Source: a bacterium
Lineage (GTDB): Bacteria; Fidelibacterota; UBA8477; JABMPR01
Assembly: GCA_013202895.1 (NCBI GenBank)
Contig: JABMPR010000225.1
Location: 1 to 58,244, forward strand
Direction of reading: 5' to 3'
DNA length: 58,244 nucleotides
The notes below the pieces were generated by a model. The model was not told the DNA's origin and did not search any database. It saw only the letters and a list, made by a program, of their open reading frames with translations. Of the stretch, positions 8,185-17,469 are shown one piece after another. The translations under genes were made by a program, and so were the position numbers. Each line of letters starts with the position of its first letter. Within the stretch, counting starts at the first letter, position 1.

Positions 8185-9962
8185 TGCTACAGGGAAAGAA
8201 TATCGTAGAAGTCTGGCGATCTCTCCTGGTCCATGGCCTGCTGGCATTCATCTTCCTGATTCTTATGGGGCGCTACTATTATCTGATGATAGTGCTCCAT
8301 GAAAAATATTCTGAAAAAGCCACTGCAAATCACATCCGTGCTGTTCCTGTACTAGCTTCTCGTGGAATAATATATGATACTGAATATAATATCCTCGTGG
8401 ACAATGCACCCAGCTATACCATATTAGTCATCCCCATCGAAGTAAAGAATAAGCCTGAATCCCTCGAACGCTTATCAAAAATCATGGAAGTATCAGTAGA
8501 AGAGATCAATCGTCGAATTCAAAAGAATCGTCGTGGATCTTTTGCTCCTGCCAAAGTATTTAGTCGTGTTCCCTTCGAGAAAATATCACACTTGCAAGAG
8601 CACCGTTTGGAACTAATTGGTGTAACCTATAGTATTGAGCCTATTCGTAAATATGTCTCTGATCTCGATCTGACCCACTCTTTGGGTTATACACGCGAGA
8701 TAAATAGAGATGATCTAGACAGGTATAGCAGTGATTTGGATTATCAACCTGGCGACCAGGTTGGCTGGAAAGGTATCGAAAAATTTTATGAAGCTGAGCT
8801 TCACGGACAACGCGGGTTTCGTTATCTCGAGGTCAACGCCTTCGGACAGGAAATAGGAGAATCAGATGACCGAGCCCCAATAAATCCCAAGCCAGGCCAC
8901 GATTTGCTACTTACAATAGATCCATTTCTTCAGTCTATTGCGGAGAAGGCATTGGCTGATTCTTCAGGTGCTCTGGTAATCCTCAATCATCAGACTGGTG
9001 AAATCCTGGCATATGCCAGTCGTCCCGGGTATGATCTGGAAAAATTATCCGGGCGTATCTCTTCCAAGGATTGGAATGCCTTAAGGGAAGATCCCCGGAA
9101 ACCACTATATGACCGCGGAATTCAAGGACTTTATCCTGCAGGTTCAACCCTGAAACCATTGGCCGCCCTTTATTCTCTCGAGAATCATTCAAATGCCAAA
9201 GAACGGCGTTATATTTGTAGAGGCGGCTATCGATTGGGAAATAGAACTTTTGGGTGCTGGAAGAAATCAGGTCATGGGAAAGTAAATCTACATGAAGCAA
9301 TAGAGCAATCATGTAATGTTTTCTTTTATAATTTGATTCAGGATATTGGACTTGAAGATTGGGCGCACATGGCACGCAGTTTTGGACTTGGACAGCTGTC
9401 TGGAATTGACATTCCGGGAGAGAACAAGGGTCTGGTGCCAGATACACGTTATATGAATCGTAAATATGGTGTGAACAATTGGACCCGAGGTAACCTGCTA
9501 AATATCGTCGTTGGACAGGGTGATGTCCTTGCCACCCCGCTGCAATTGGCTCAATTTGCAGGAATGATAGCAACTAAAGGTGTCCTGCAAAGACCCCATT
9601 TCGTCAACCGAGTCATCTCAAAAAGTGGAGTGATTGTCGAGGAAATTAATCCCAAATCTGAAACAAAAGTAAATGCCTCCAACGCATCCTGGAATTTCAT
9701 TCAAGAGGCCATGTGGGCTGTTGTCAATGGTCCTCATGGTACAGCAAAATCTGCTCGCCAAAAGGATTGGGAGATATATGGGAAGACAGGCACAGCCCAA
9801 AATCCACATGGAGAGGATCATGCCTGGTTTATTGGATTCAGCCTTGATGAACGATACCCATATTCCTGGGCTCTGCTCCTTGAAAATGGCGGTGGTGGCG
9901 GAGGGAAAGCTGCGCCTTTGGTCGGAAAAGTTCTTCGTCAAATTGCGAGAAAGGATTTGTGA
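8184..9962 (+). CDS. mrdA: Penicillin-binding protein 2, elongasome transpeptidase
   Basis: This class B PBP crosslinks peptidoglycan during cell elongation. Of 592 residues, a short cytoplasmic N-terminus and one membrane helix (LLVHGLLAFIFLILMG) lead into the non-catalytic pedestal domain (to about 230), then the transpeptidase. The catalytic triad motifs are all present: STLK at 321-324, SCN at 376-378 and KTGTAQ at 534. The start is a GTG overlapping the mreD stop; the stop overlaps the GTG start of rodA. It is anchored in the inner membrane, facing the periplasm, and works as a pair with RodA. Confidence 0.96.
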   Translation: MLQGKNIVEVWRSLLVHGLLAFIFLILMGRYYYLMIVLHEKYSEKATANHIRAVPVLASRGIIYDTEYNILVDNAPSYTILVIPIEVKNKPESLERLSKIMEVSVEEINRRIQKNRRGSFAPAKVFSRVPFEKISHLQEHRLELIGVTYSIEPIRKYVSDLDLTHSLGYTREINRDDLDRYSSDLDYQPGDQVGWKGIEKFYEAELHGQRGFRYLEVNAFGQEIGESDDRAPINPKPGHDLLLTIDPFLQSIAEKALADSSGALVILNHQTGEILAYASRPGYDLEKLSGRISSKDWNALREDPRKPLYDRGIQGLYPAGSTLKPLAALYSLENHSNAKERRYICRGGYRLGNRTFGCWKKSGHGKVNLHEAIEQSCNVFFYNLIQDIGLEDWAHMARSFGLGQLSGIDIPGENKGLVPDTRYMNRKYGVNNWTRGNLLNIVVGQGDVLATPLQLAQFAGMIATKGVLQRPHFVNRVISKSGVIVEEINPKSETKVNASNASWNFIQEAMWAVVNGPHGTAKSARQKDWEIYGKTGTAQNPHGEDHAWFIGFSLDERYPYSWALLLENGGGGGGKAAPLVGKVLRQIARKDL

Positions 9963-11191
9963 GCTTGCGAAAATATGTGATCGGACGCCTAAAAGAGTTT
10001 GAAATGAGTACGCTTGTTCTGGTGTTGTTTCTCTCCGCCAGCGGACTTCTGGCGATCTATAGTATCGAAGTCCACCATACTTCAAGTTCTAACTATTTGC
10101 TTCGGCAAAGTGTTTGGGTTACGCTTGGTTTAGGTCTTTTTTTTGTAGGCTATCTGGCTCCTCGTAAAGTAATACACAATCTGTCATACATTGCTTATGC
10201 AGCTGGGATATTACTTTTGCTTATTCCTATCGGAATAAACCGTGGAGCAGGAGTCAACCGTTGGATCTCCTTTGGTAGTTATGGCGTTCAACCATCAGAA
10301 TTTATGAAAATTCTGCTGTTGATTGCTTTGGCAAGATATTTTGCCGATCACAAACGGAGCTTGTCTGCCATAAGGGAACTAATGACACCGTTTGCAATGA
10401 CGATGGTTCCCACTGCCCTGGTATTAATGCAGCCTGATTTAGGAACCGCCCTGGTGTATTTCGGAACCTTTATTGTTGTGATCTTCTGGGCTGGGATTAG
10501 ACCCCTCTATTTCTTTCTTTTGCTGGCTCCGGTAATATCCATGTTAGCAGCGTTTCAAACATTATCATTTTTTCTGTGGATGGGACTGATTATTGTTATC
10601 CTCTATTTTGGGAATCTCCCCTTCTGGACAAAGATATTCAATTTCAGTATAAACGTTGGTCTGGGAGGGATTACCAATTTGCTTTGGGCTCTACTCAAAC
10701 CTTATCAGCAACAAAGAATTCTGTCTCTTATAGATTCAGAATCTGACCCACTTGGTGCCGGGTATCAGGTCTCACAATCTTTGACGGCATTTGGAGCGGG
10801 CGGACCATTTGGCAAGGGTCTGGGCGAAGGGACACAGACGCAATTAAAGTTCCTTCCCGAACAGCATACAGATTTTATTATGACGGTCATCGGGGAAGAA
10901 TTCGGCTTTATTGGTGTCATGATAGTAATTACGTTGTTTTATTTGCTTATCGCCAGACTGGTGAACCAGGCATACAGCAGCAAATACCGCTTTGATAGTG
11001 TAATCCTAATTGGGTTCGCCTCTGTATTGCTATTCCATGTATTTGTTAATCTTGGTATGATTGCCGGCATCATGCCTGTCACAGGCATTCCCTTACCATA
11101 TATTAGCTATGGCGGATCATTTATGGTGACGACTATGATATTCGCTGGGTTATCCACCAATATGGCTACTTCAGGTAGAGCGGCTCGCTGA
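9959..11191 (+). CDS. rodA: Peptidoglycan glycosyltransferase RodA (SEDS)
   Basis: RodA polymerises lipid II into glycan strands in complex with PBP2. The 410-residue protein has about ten hydrophobic helices and family signatures: NRGAGVNRWISFGSYGVQPSE early, LMQPDLGTALVYF in the middle, and near the end EQHTDFIMTVIGEEFGFIG and TGIPLPYISYGGS. The GTG start overlaps the mrdA stop by four bases. It is the last gene of the elongasome operon; about 110 nt of unremarkable spacer follow. Confidence 0.96.
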   Translation: MSLRKYVIGRLKEFEMSTLVLVLFLSASGLLAIYSIEVHHTSSSNYLLRQSVWVTLGLGLFFVGYLAPRKVIHNLSYIAYAAGILLLLIPIGINRGAGVNRWISFGSYGVQPSEFMKILLLIALARYFADHKRSLSAIRELMTPFAMTMVPTALVLMQPDLGTALVYFGTFIVVIFWAGIRPLYFFLLLAPVISMLAAFQTLSFFLWMGLIIVILYFGNLPFWTKIFNFSINVGLGGITNLLWALLKPYQQQRILSLIDSESDPLGAGYQVSQSLTAFGAGGPFGKGLGEGTQTQLKFLPEQHTDFIMTVIGEEFGFIGVMIVITLFYLLIARLVNQAYSSKYRFDSVILIGFASVLLFHVFVNLGMIAGIMPVTGIPLPYISYGGSFMVTTMIFAGLSTNMATSGRAAR

Positions 11192-11303
11192 GATAAAAGC
11201 GCCATCATTCTAGGACATTTAGCGTTGCTAGACTCTTTTCAATGGTTAAATTTACGGCCGTATGATTTCTTGTCCTAACTCCCAGCAGAAAGCGATATAA
11301 GCC

Positions 11304-12473
11304 ATGCAAAAAAGACAGTTCGGGTACCTCTTGATACTTGCTTTGGTCATTGGATGTTCGGGTACCAAAGACCTCAAAAAAGAAATTGAACAAGTCAAAC
11401 AGGAAGGTCAGGGTACCGACAGTGTACTTTTCATGTTAGATGAAAGGTTGAAAGAGTTCTCGAGAGAGGTCAAAGCCATGCGTGAGACCTACAATGAAAA
11501 TCATATCAGTCTCGAAAACCTCTATAAATTAAATGCTGATACGAAGCGCAATGTTGACCAACTTGCCACCGATGTGGATGGAAAACTTCTGAGTGAAAGA
11601 AATCGTATAGATTCGCTGGCATTATTATCTGATCAGTTGAATGAGCAACAAATAGCGGGCTTACAAGCTGAGCAGGCAGGTATTCGTGAATCTCTCACGG
11701 GCCTGAGTTCCTCTCTGAAAACAACCCAATTTCAGGTAGATAGCATATACACTATGCTGGATCCGGAAAAAATGTCAGTCATGGAAGATAATTTATTAAA
11801 TATTAAGAATCAGGTATCTCTGCTGGATTCATCCTTTACCGATTTCCAATTAACTGTGGCTGACCACATTATGAATTCAGAAGGCCAACTATTAACATTG
11901 GAGAATCACGCCAAGGTACAAGACAGTGCTAACTACGATATATTATCTCAATTGGTACTGCTTGAGAATAAAATAATTTCACTAACTAATTCATTTAATG
12001 AGTTGATGGCTATGCCCGGTACAACGCCAAATATACCATCATCTTCGCTCTCACAAGCCCAAACACCAGTAACTTCTTCAGCAGCAGTAGCAACAATGGA
12101 TTATGAAACATATAAACAAAACTATATTGACGCCCTCAGTTCCTACCAGAATGGTGATTTCATGGGTGCAATTGACCAATTCGAAATGCTCATCCGTAGC
12201 GATTCTCAGAATGATCTCGCTGACAATGCTCAGTATTGGATCGGAGAGTGTTATTACGCCTTAGATGAATATTTTCGTGCAATCGAAGCCTTTCGCAAAG
12301 TGTTGAATTATTCTGACTCTAATAAAGCAGACGCTGCACAATTTAAAATCGGATACTCCTATCTCAACAGTGGAGATAAAACTCGTGGTTATAATGAATT
12401 AGAACGGCTTCTGGATATGTTCCCCGAATCTACCTACCGGGAAAAAATTAAACAAATCCTCGCCTCTAGATAA
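11304..12473 (+). CDS. CpoB/YbgF-like coiled-coil TPR lipoprotein
   Basis: A 389-residue predicted lipoprotein: leader MQKRQFGYLLILALVIGC with the lipidated Cys at about 18. Residues 20-240 are a long coiled coil (repeated KEIEQVKQEG, LDERLKEFSREVKAMRETY patterns), followed by a serine/threonine/proline linker and C-terminal TPRs (DYETYKQNYIDALSSYQNGD, DLADNAQYWIGECYYALDEY, DAAQFKIGYSYLNSGD). CpoB/YbgF works with Tol-Pal and PBP1B in the periplasm; the coiled coil here is much longer than in E. coli CpoB, and no tol or pal genes are adjacent, so the functional transfer is only probable. Confidence 0.82.
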   Translation: MQKRQFGYLLILALVIGCSGTKDLKKEIEQVKQEGQGTDSVLFMLDERLKEFSREVKAMRETYNENHISLENLYKLNADTKRNVDQLATDVDGKLLSERNRIDSLALLSDQLNEQQIAGLQAEQAGIRESLTGLSSSLKTTQFQVDSIYTMLDPEKMSVMEDNLLNIKNQVSLLDSSFTDFQLTVADHIMNSEGQLLTLENHAKVQDSANYDILSQLVLLENKIISLTNSFNELMAMPGTTPNIPSSSLSQAQTPVTSSAAVATMDYETYKQNYIDALSSYQNGDFMGAIDQFEMLIRSDSQNDLADNAQYWIGECYYALDEYFRAIEAFRKVLNYSDSNKADAAQFKIGYSYLNSGDKTRGYNELERLLDMFPESTYREKIKQILASR

Positions 12474-12498
12474 TAGGTTATCAAAAATAAAAAACTCT

Positions 12499-13332
12499 AT
12501 GGCTACAAAAATTTACTATCTCTCTGCTGAAGTTTCACCATTTAGTGAAGCAACAGATCTCGCTAGGATTTCAAACAAAATTCCCACTCATTTTCAAGAG
12601 AAAAAACAAGATTTTAGAATATTCACACCACGCTATGGATTTGTTAGCGAAAGGCGTTTTGTTATTCGCGAAGTCATTCGACTTAAAGAGATAGAGGTTG
12701 AGTTTAAGGGCGAAATCAATTTTGGATCTGCGAAATCAGCATTTGTACCATCAACAAAAGTGCAGGTCTATTTCATGGAATACCTTCCGTATTTCGGAAG
12801 CAAAAATAAAACACTCTATAAAGTCGCTGAAAATCGCTATAATCAGAGAAATGCTGAGAAGTATTTTTATTTTTCCAAAATTGCCATTGAGAATTTGACA
12901 TATCTATATTGGCAGCCCGAATACATCATGTGTAATGATTGGACTACAGCTTTAGTGCCAGTACTCTTAAAGACCGTTTATTTAGAAGAGGAATTCTTCG
13001 CAGACATGAAAACAGTCTTAAATCTGGTCAATATTACTGAAATGGGCAAGGTAGCAAAAAAGCATTATGAAATGGCGGGAATTGCCGCTGAAGATTATGA
13101 GGGATTTGAAGACAATCTATTGGGTTTGGCTATCAAACACGCTGACGAAATCATTAGTATTTCAATCGATGGTAAAGACAATAAAAAAGAAATCGAAGCG
13201 AACAATAATATTCAAAAAGCGCTCAAGGCTACTGGTAAAAAGGTTAAATATTTTACTGTTTCAAATGAAAGTGAAGAAGATTGGGACCAACTCTATTTAG
13301 ATTTGGAAACATTTTTCGGAGTTGAGTATTAA
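12499..13332 (+). CDS. Stand-alone GT5 N-domain-like protein, degenerate
   Basis: The 277 residues match only the N-terminal Rossmann half of glycogen/starch synthases: IYYLSAEVSPFSEATDLARI aligns with FVSAEVAPFSKAGGLADV of the true GlgA at 44944-46359. The substrate-binding KxGGL motif is replaced (E17, T19, D20), and the whole C-terminal nucleotide-sugar half is absent, including the FEPCGL region. It is therefore unlikely to be a glycogen synthase. As far as I recall, similar short proteins occur in Bacteroidota next to exported lipoproteins (DUF4270) and are commonly named glycogen/starch synthase; here too a lipoprotein gene follows. Function unknown. A strong terminator lies downstream at 13371. 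Confidence 0.8.
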   Translation: MATKIYYLSAEVSPFSEATDLARISNKIPTHFQEKKQDFRIFTPRYGFVSERRFVIREVIRLKEIEVEFKGEINFGSAKSAFVPSTKVQVYFMEYLPYFGSKNKTLYKVAENRYNQRNAEKYFYFSKIAIENLTYLYWQPEYIMCNDWTTALVPVLLKTVYLEEEFFADMKTVLNLVNITEMGKVAKKHYEMAGIAAEDYEGFEDNLLGLAIKHADEIISISIDGKDNKKEIEANNNIQKALKATGKKVKYFTVSNESEEDWDQLYLDLETFFGVEY

Positions 13333-13370
13333 AAACTCTCAGAGTTGGCAACCTTTACACTAAATCGTTT

Positions 13371-13402
13371 AAGTCAAGTGTTCGAACACTTGACTTTTTT
13401 TA
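13371..13402 (+). terminator. Perfect palindromic terminator or attenuator
   Basis: AAGTCAAGTGTTCGAACACTTGACTT is a perfect 26-bp palindrome followed by five further T, a strong intrinsic terminator 38 nt after the GT5-like gene. The AAGGGG ribosome-binding site of the next gene begins within a few bases of its end and the ATG is only 12 nt away, so no promoter fits between them; it may act as an attenuator of the downstream operon. Confidence 0.85.
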
Positions 13403-13413
13403 CCAAGGGGCTT

Positions 13414-14544
13414 ATGAAAACCAAGATTCTTTTCCCACTAATTTCAATCATATTCTTTCTTTCTTCTTGCGAAGATCCTCTACCGCACGAAAATTCATCA
13501 TTTGTATACATTCCATTTTCATTCCGCACAGACACACTTAATAATATTGAAACTATTCAATATGTGCCAAATGAAATTGAATGGGACTCTCATTTACGGG
13601 CCTGGGTTGGCGAAACACGCTTTTATAAGTCCGGTTTTGCCGTAGAAATTGATTTTGCTGACACGAATCTAGATTTCAGTAACATAGAAAACATCCAATT
13701 TTCATTAAGACACCAAATGACTTTCCCTGAAAATGGGGGAGATACCCTCATTAACGAATATGCTATTTTTGATTTCTATGAAACTGATGGCCAGCAAATA
13801 GACATGAATAATGCTGCCAGCTTTGGGACTCTATTAGGTTCTGATTCCATGAACGTCAAAGGCGGTAATGATATCTGGTCATTTACCCTACCGGATGGAA
13901 TAATCGCTACCGGAGACAGCAGTATTGGTCTAGGGATATATCCACAAGAACAGGGTCTGCTATCTGCCATCTATGGTGCAGGAACAACCATTCGGCCGGT
14001 TCTTATTTTTAACTTTAAAGAGCCCGACACAACCGGAGGGGACAGTATTACCTTTCTTTCATATTCTGCCGATACTTTGTATTTGGATCTCGTGGAAAAA
14101 CCAAGTGCTTTTAATCGATCTGATCAGAATTACCTGAGTCAATTAAGCAACGATTCACTATTATATACCCTTTATTTGGAGGGGCTTAAACCTGAGGGAG
14201 ACACATTGATGCATGTGGCCTCATCAAGTTTTTTACCTGGCATCCTTCCCGATTCATCAGAATTGTATTTTTCCTCATCAGCTGATTCATTACAGAGATT
14301 CGGTGTTCGTCTAACAGATGCCACAACTCTATTCTCGGTGGATGTTGAAGTTCTAGCCAATAGCTTCAGCTTCCCAAACGAGATTAATTATATGATTCAA
14401 GCCGCATTAGATGATGAAAGAACTGAATTAGAATTAATAATGCAACCCCTCTTGCCTGGATACGGACCTGGATTTATAGCATTTTCAACCGCTGAAAATC
14501 AATCTACGCTTTCGTTGAGTACATCAATGGGGGTGCGACCATGA
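13414..14544 (+). CDS. Exported lipoprotein, possibly DUF4270-like
   Basis: A 376-residue predicted lipoprotein: MKTKILFPLISIIFFLSSC with the lipidated Cys at 19, and Glu/Asp after it. The remainder is beta-rich without motifs I can name; SNIENIQFSLRHQM and a long Asp/Ser-rich middle are typical of extracytoplasmic beta-sandwich proteins. Its position after the GT5-like gene recalls the DUF4270 lipoproteins of Bacteroidota, but the similarity is positional and weak. The track's start at 13345 would place the terminator hairpin inside the gene; ATG 13414 has AAGGGG upstream and begins the signal peptide. It overlaps the next gene by four bases. Confidence 0.7.
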   Translation: MKTKILFPLISIIFFLSSCEDPLPHENSSFVYIPFSFRTDTLNNIETIQYVPNEIEWDSHLRAWVGETRFYKSGFAVEIDFADTNLDFSNIENIQFSLRHQMTFPENGGDTLINEYAIFDFYETDGQQIDMNNAASFGTLLGSDSMNVKGGNDIWSFTLPDGIIATGDSSIGLGIYPQEQGLLSAIYGAGTTIRPVLIFNFKEPDTTGGDSITFLSYSADTLYLDLVEKPSAFNRSDQNYLSQLSNDSLLYTLYLEGLKPEGDTLMHVASSSFLPGILPDSSELYFSSSADSLQRFGVRLTDATTLFSVDVEVLANSFSFPNEINYMIQAALDDERTELELIMQPLLPGYGPGFIAFSTAENQSTLSLSTSMGVRP

Positions 14545-15719
14545 GAATGAAATTAATTTTACTCCTGATCCTATGTATCTCGCTTTCAGGTCAATCTGCA
14601 TACTACCGTCTTGGTTATGGTGATTTATTTCCATCGACAGACCCTATGGGGAGCGGTGCAGGGACCGGAGTAATTGCGCTCCAGGATTCGGCGCTTATCA
14701 ACATGCATAACCCAGCAACTCTAAACAATCTTAAACGTGTTTATTTTGGTGGATACCTTGGATCTGAATATCGCTCTGTCTCTGAAACAATGTCAAATAA
14801 CACCCGTTTGGAGCAGGTCAGCTTTGCTCTACCTCTGGGCAACAAAATTGGAATGAGTCTGGGTGCCCTGGCAGTTTCTGATTTTGAATCAATATATGGG
14901 ATTGAGCTGGATGATGGTGAGATCACAGAGAAATCAAGCGGGGGTATATGGGATTACCAACTGGGTCTTGGATATACCTTGAATCCCACCATGAGTCTTG
15001 GTATTAAACTTCACTCACTGCGGGGTCAATTCAGACGACAAACCATGTTGATTTCCGACACCCATGCCGAATTATACGTTCTCAAGGGTACTATCCATGG
15101 CAAGAGTCTGGAGCTTGGAATGATCTCCCAACTAGGCCAAAAAGTAACTTTAGGTGTAACGGCAGATATTGTCACGCAGATCCCTATTCTTGAAGGTCGA
15201 GATAGTCTCGCGGGCACTGCCGAATACGTCGAGTTTAGTGAGAAGTTAGCCGCCTGGCCAACCACTATTAAACTGGGTGTCGTATACCACTACTCCGATT
15301 ATACCAAGATAGTTACTGGAATAGCTCAACAATTGTTTCCGGAAAACGGTTTTCAAGATGCCAGTGTTTTTTCTCTACCCGATGGTTGGCATACGGTTCC
15401 TGTGGCTTCTTTTCAATCATCATTATTGCACCTGGCTACGGATAGAAATTCACGACAGTGGACCAAACGCACGAGTTGGCAAGCAGGTGTTTCTTTTAAA
15501 AATTATTATCTATCCTCCAGCAGCAATAAGCTTTTTTATGAGCTTGCGTTTATTTCAGGAATCAGACTTGGATTAAGGACTGGAAAAAGTTTATTTGAAG
15601 TATCGGGAGAATTTGGATCCCGAAGTGGAGATGAAAGTTTACCTGAAGAGCTATATGCTCGAATTAAATTTGGAATACAGGTAAACGATACGTGGTTTAA
15701 AAAAGTAAAAAGAAGATGA
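14541..15719 (+). CDS. Predicted outer-membrane beta-barrel protein
   Basis: A signal peptide (KLILLLILCISLSGQSA) precedes about 370 residues of alternating amphipathic beta strands. The start of the mature part, GYGDLFPSTDPMGSGAGTG followed by ALQDSALINMHNPATLNNL, resembles the N-terminus of PorV/FadL-type barrels (SARAAGMG...DD...WNPAGL). Strands of the kind KIGMSLGALAVSDFESIYGI and a C-terminal YARIKFGIQVNDTWF fit an outer-membrane barrel. It is coupled to the upstream lipoprotein (ATGA overlap) and 10 nt before a TPR lipoprotein gene, suggesting one outer-membrane complex. The substrate is unknown. Confidence 0.72.
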   Translation: MRMKLILLLILCISLSGQSAYYRLGYGDLFPSTDPMGSGAGTGVIALQDSALINMHNPATLNNLKRVYFGGYLGSEYRSVSETMSNNTRLEQVSFALPLGNKIGMSLGALAVSDFESIYGIELDDGEITEKSSGGIWDYQLGLGYTLNPTMSLGIKLHSLRGQFRRQTMLISDTHAELYVLKGTIHGKSLELGMISQLGQKVTLGVTADIVTQIPILEGRDSLAGTAEYVEFSEKLAAWPTTIKLGVVYHYSDYTKIVTGIAQQLFPENGFQDASVFSLPDGWHTVPVASFQSSLLHLATDRNSRQWTKRTSWQAGVSFKNYYLSSSSNKLFYELAFISGIRLGLRTGKSLFEVSGEFGSRSGDESLPEELYARIKFGIQVNDTWFKKVKRR

Positions 15720-15729
15720 GGACTAACTC

Positions 15730-17004
15730 GTGAAATCAAGATCAGCTTCAATACTAGTCATGGGCATCATGTTGTTCACAATGGTGATATCAGCCTGCAT
15801 GCCACCAGCGGCAACAGCTGAGGAATTAGCCCTACGCGAAAAGGCACGCAAGGATTCTGTAAGGAAAGCAAATTCGCGATACTGCATGAAACACTTGAGT
15901 TTTGCAACTGAGTATTATAAGAATAAAGCTTATGCCGATGCCTTATTTAACTATCAGAAACTGTTTGAATATGAATGCGTTGATGAGGAGATGGCTCAAA
16001 ACGTTTATGTATTTATAGCAAACTGCTATCGTGAACAGGGCAATCTAGACTCTGCTCTGCTTTATTACGATGAGGGATTATCGATTATTCCCGATAATAA
16101 ATATCTCTGGGATAGCAAACTATTTGCATTGACCATGATTGGCGACGATGAATCTATCATGAAAACTAAAATCGATATGTTCCGACAGTTTCCAGAAAAT
16201 TACGCCCTCGGGGAAGAAATAGCTGAAGATTATATAGCCAGTGGAATGTACGACGAGGCTAAAGCCATGGCCGAATCTCTATTGGTAACTGATCCAGAAA
16301 ATAAAAATCTGACAAATATTATCCGTGAAGCCGTGGAAGCAACCGGTGGGGATGTTCTTGGATTCCTGGAAACAGAATACAAAAATAACCCTGACAACAT
16401 TTCAAATGCGCAGGAATATGCTCGAGAATTACGGGCAGCCGGTGAAACGACTACCGCCATCACCGTATTTGAGAGTATCCTCAATATTGCTCCCGATATG
16501 ACCAATATTATGAAAGATTTGGTTCAAACATACGGTGAGGTAGGTCAAACCAAAGATGTCATAACAATTCTAAAAAAATTGAATACAATGAATCCTGATA
16601 ATATCCGCATCTACTTTGATATGACCGAAGCCTATATTAGTGATAATCAACTCAAATCAGCGATGAGCTGGGCCACAAAAGCCCTTAAGCTGGATGGTGA
16701 AAACGGCCAGGCATATGCAAATCGAGCAAAAGTTTTTGAAGCAGTTGCAACTCAGTGTACTGGAGCTGTACCGGATTTTGATGATAAATTGGTTTTTATG
16801 ATGGCATATGAGGACAACTTAACCGCCAAAGCCAAAGAATATCATAAGGTCACCAATAAGATAGATTTTCTTAAAGAAGCCCGGATTCCACAAAGTGGTG
16901 ACTGGTTCTTCAACAAAGATGATTACGTTAAAAAAGGACAGGCCAAACCCAAAAAAGAGTGCTACGGTTGGCTCAATCGTAGCGTAACGGCTCCTACCAA
17001 ATAA
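15730..17004 (+). CDS. TPR-repeat lipoprotein
   Basis: The 424-residue protein has an N-terminal signal with lipobox VISAC (Cys at about 23), then a basic coiled region (ALREKARKDSVRKANSR), then at least seven TPR-like helical pairs, e.g. AYADALFNYQKLFEYECVDEE, GNLDSALLYYDEGLSIIPDN, GMYDEAKAMAESLLVTDPEN and NQLKSAMSWATKALKLDGEN. The last 70 residues are not TPR and contain conserved-looking Cys residues. The start is GTG with GAGG upstream. It closes the envelope group that begins with the 13414 lipoprotein. Presumably it is a periplasmic adaptor; no partner can be named. Confidence 0.8.
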   Translation: MKSRSASILVMGIMLFTMVISACMPPAATAEELALREKARKDSVRKANSRYCMKHLSFATEYYKNKAYADALFNYQKLFEYECVDEEMAQNVYVFIANCYREQGNLDSALLYYDEGLSIIPDNKYLWDSKLFALTMIGDDESIMKTKIDMFRQFPENYALGEEIAEDYIASGMYDEAKAMAESLLVTDPENKNLTNIIREAVEATGGDVLGFLETEYKNNPDNISNAQEYARELRAAGETTTAITVFESILNIAPDMTNIMKDLVQTYGEVGQTKDVITILKKLNTMNPDNIRIYFDMTEAYISDNQLKSAMSWATKALKLDGENGQAYANRAKVFEAVATQCTGAVPDFDDKLVFMMAYEDNLTAKAKEYHKVTNKIDFLKEARIPQSGDWFFNKDDYVKKGQAKPKKECYGWLNRSVTAPTK

Positions 17005-17016
17005 CGGCTAAACCCA

Positions 17017-17469
17017 ATGAGAATTGCCCTAGGTTCTGATCACGCTGCTTATGAGGCTAAAGCTCATATAAAACAGTATCTTGAATCTTCAGGCAATGAG
17101 GTTATTGATGTAGGTACTCATTCGATTGAGTCTTGCGACTATCCAGATTATGCTGAAAAAGTTAGTCTGGCAGTGCAATCTGGAACTGTGAATCGTGGTG
17201 TTTTAATTTGTGGCACTGGGTTAGGGATGTCTATGGCCGCTAACCGCTATACCGGCATTCGAGCTGCACTATGTCATACTGAAGAATTAGCCTCACTTAG
17301 TCGATTACACAACGATTCAAACATATTGTGCCTTGGTGCAAGAACCCAATCACTGGCCATGATGGAAAAAATACTAATGATCTGGCTGGATACTGTTTGG
17401 GAAGGTGACCGGCATGCCAGGCGTGTTCAGAAAATTGATTCAAACCCGAGAGGTCAACATGCTGAATGA
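17017..17469 (+). CDS. rpiB: Ribose-5-phosphate isomerase B
   Basis: RpiB interconverts ribose 5-phosphate and ribulose 5-phosphate in the pentose phosphate pathway. The 150-residue protein is full length and carries the N-terminal [12 protein letters not shown], the catalytic-Cys segment [17 protein letters not shown], and the [23 protein letters not shown] block with the acid/base histidine. It starts 12 nt after the TPR gene and its end overlaps glyA by 11 nt, a gene pair also seen in many other bacteria. Confidence 0.96.
   Translation: MRIALGSDHAAYEAKAHIKQYLESSGNEVIDVGTHSIESCDYPDYAEKVSLAVQSGTVNRGVLICGTGLGMSMAANRYTGIRAALCHTEELASLSRLHNDSNILCLGARTQSLAMMEKILMIWLDTVWEGDRHARRVQKIDSNPRGQHAE

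Noticed and set aside
8983-9573. 196-codon minus-strand ORF
   Set aside because: Entirely within mrdA, antisense, no signal or domain; shadow of a strongly conserved gene.
12499-13332. Simple duplicate glycogen synthase
   Set aside because: Second half missing and KxGGL lost, so not a functional second GlgA.
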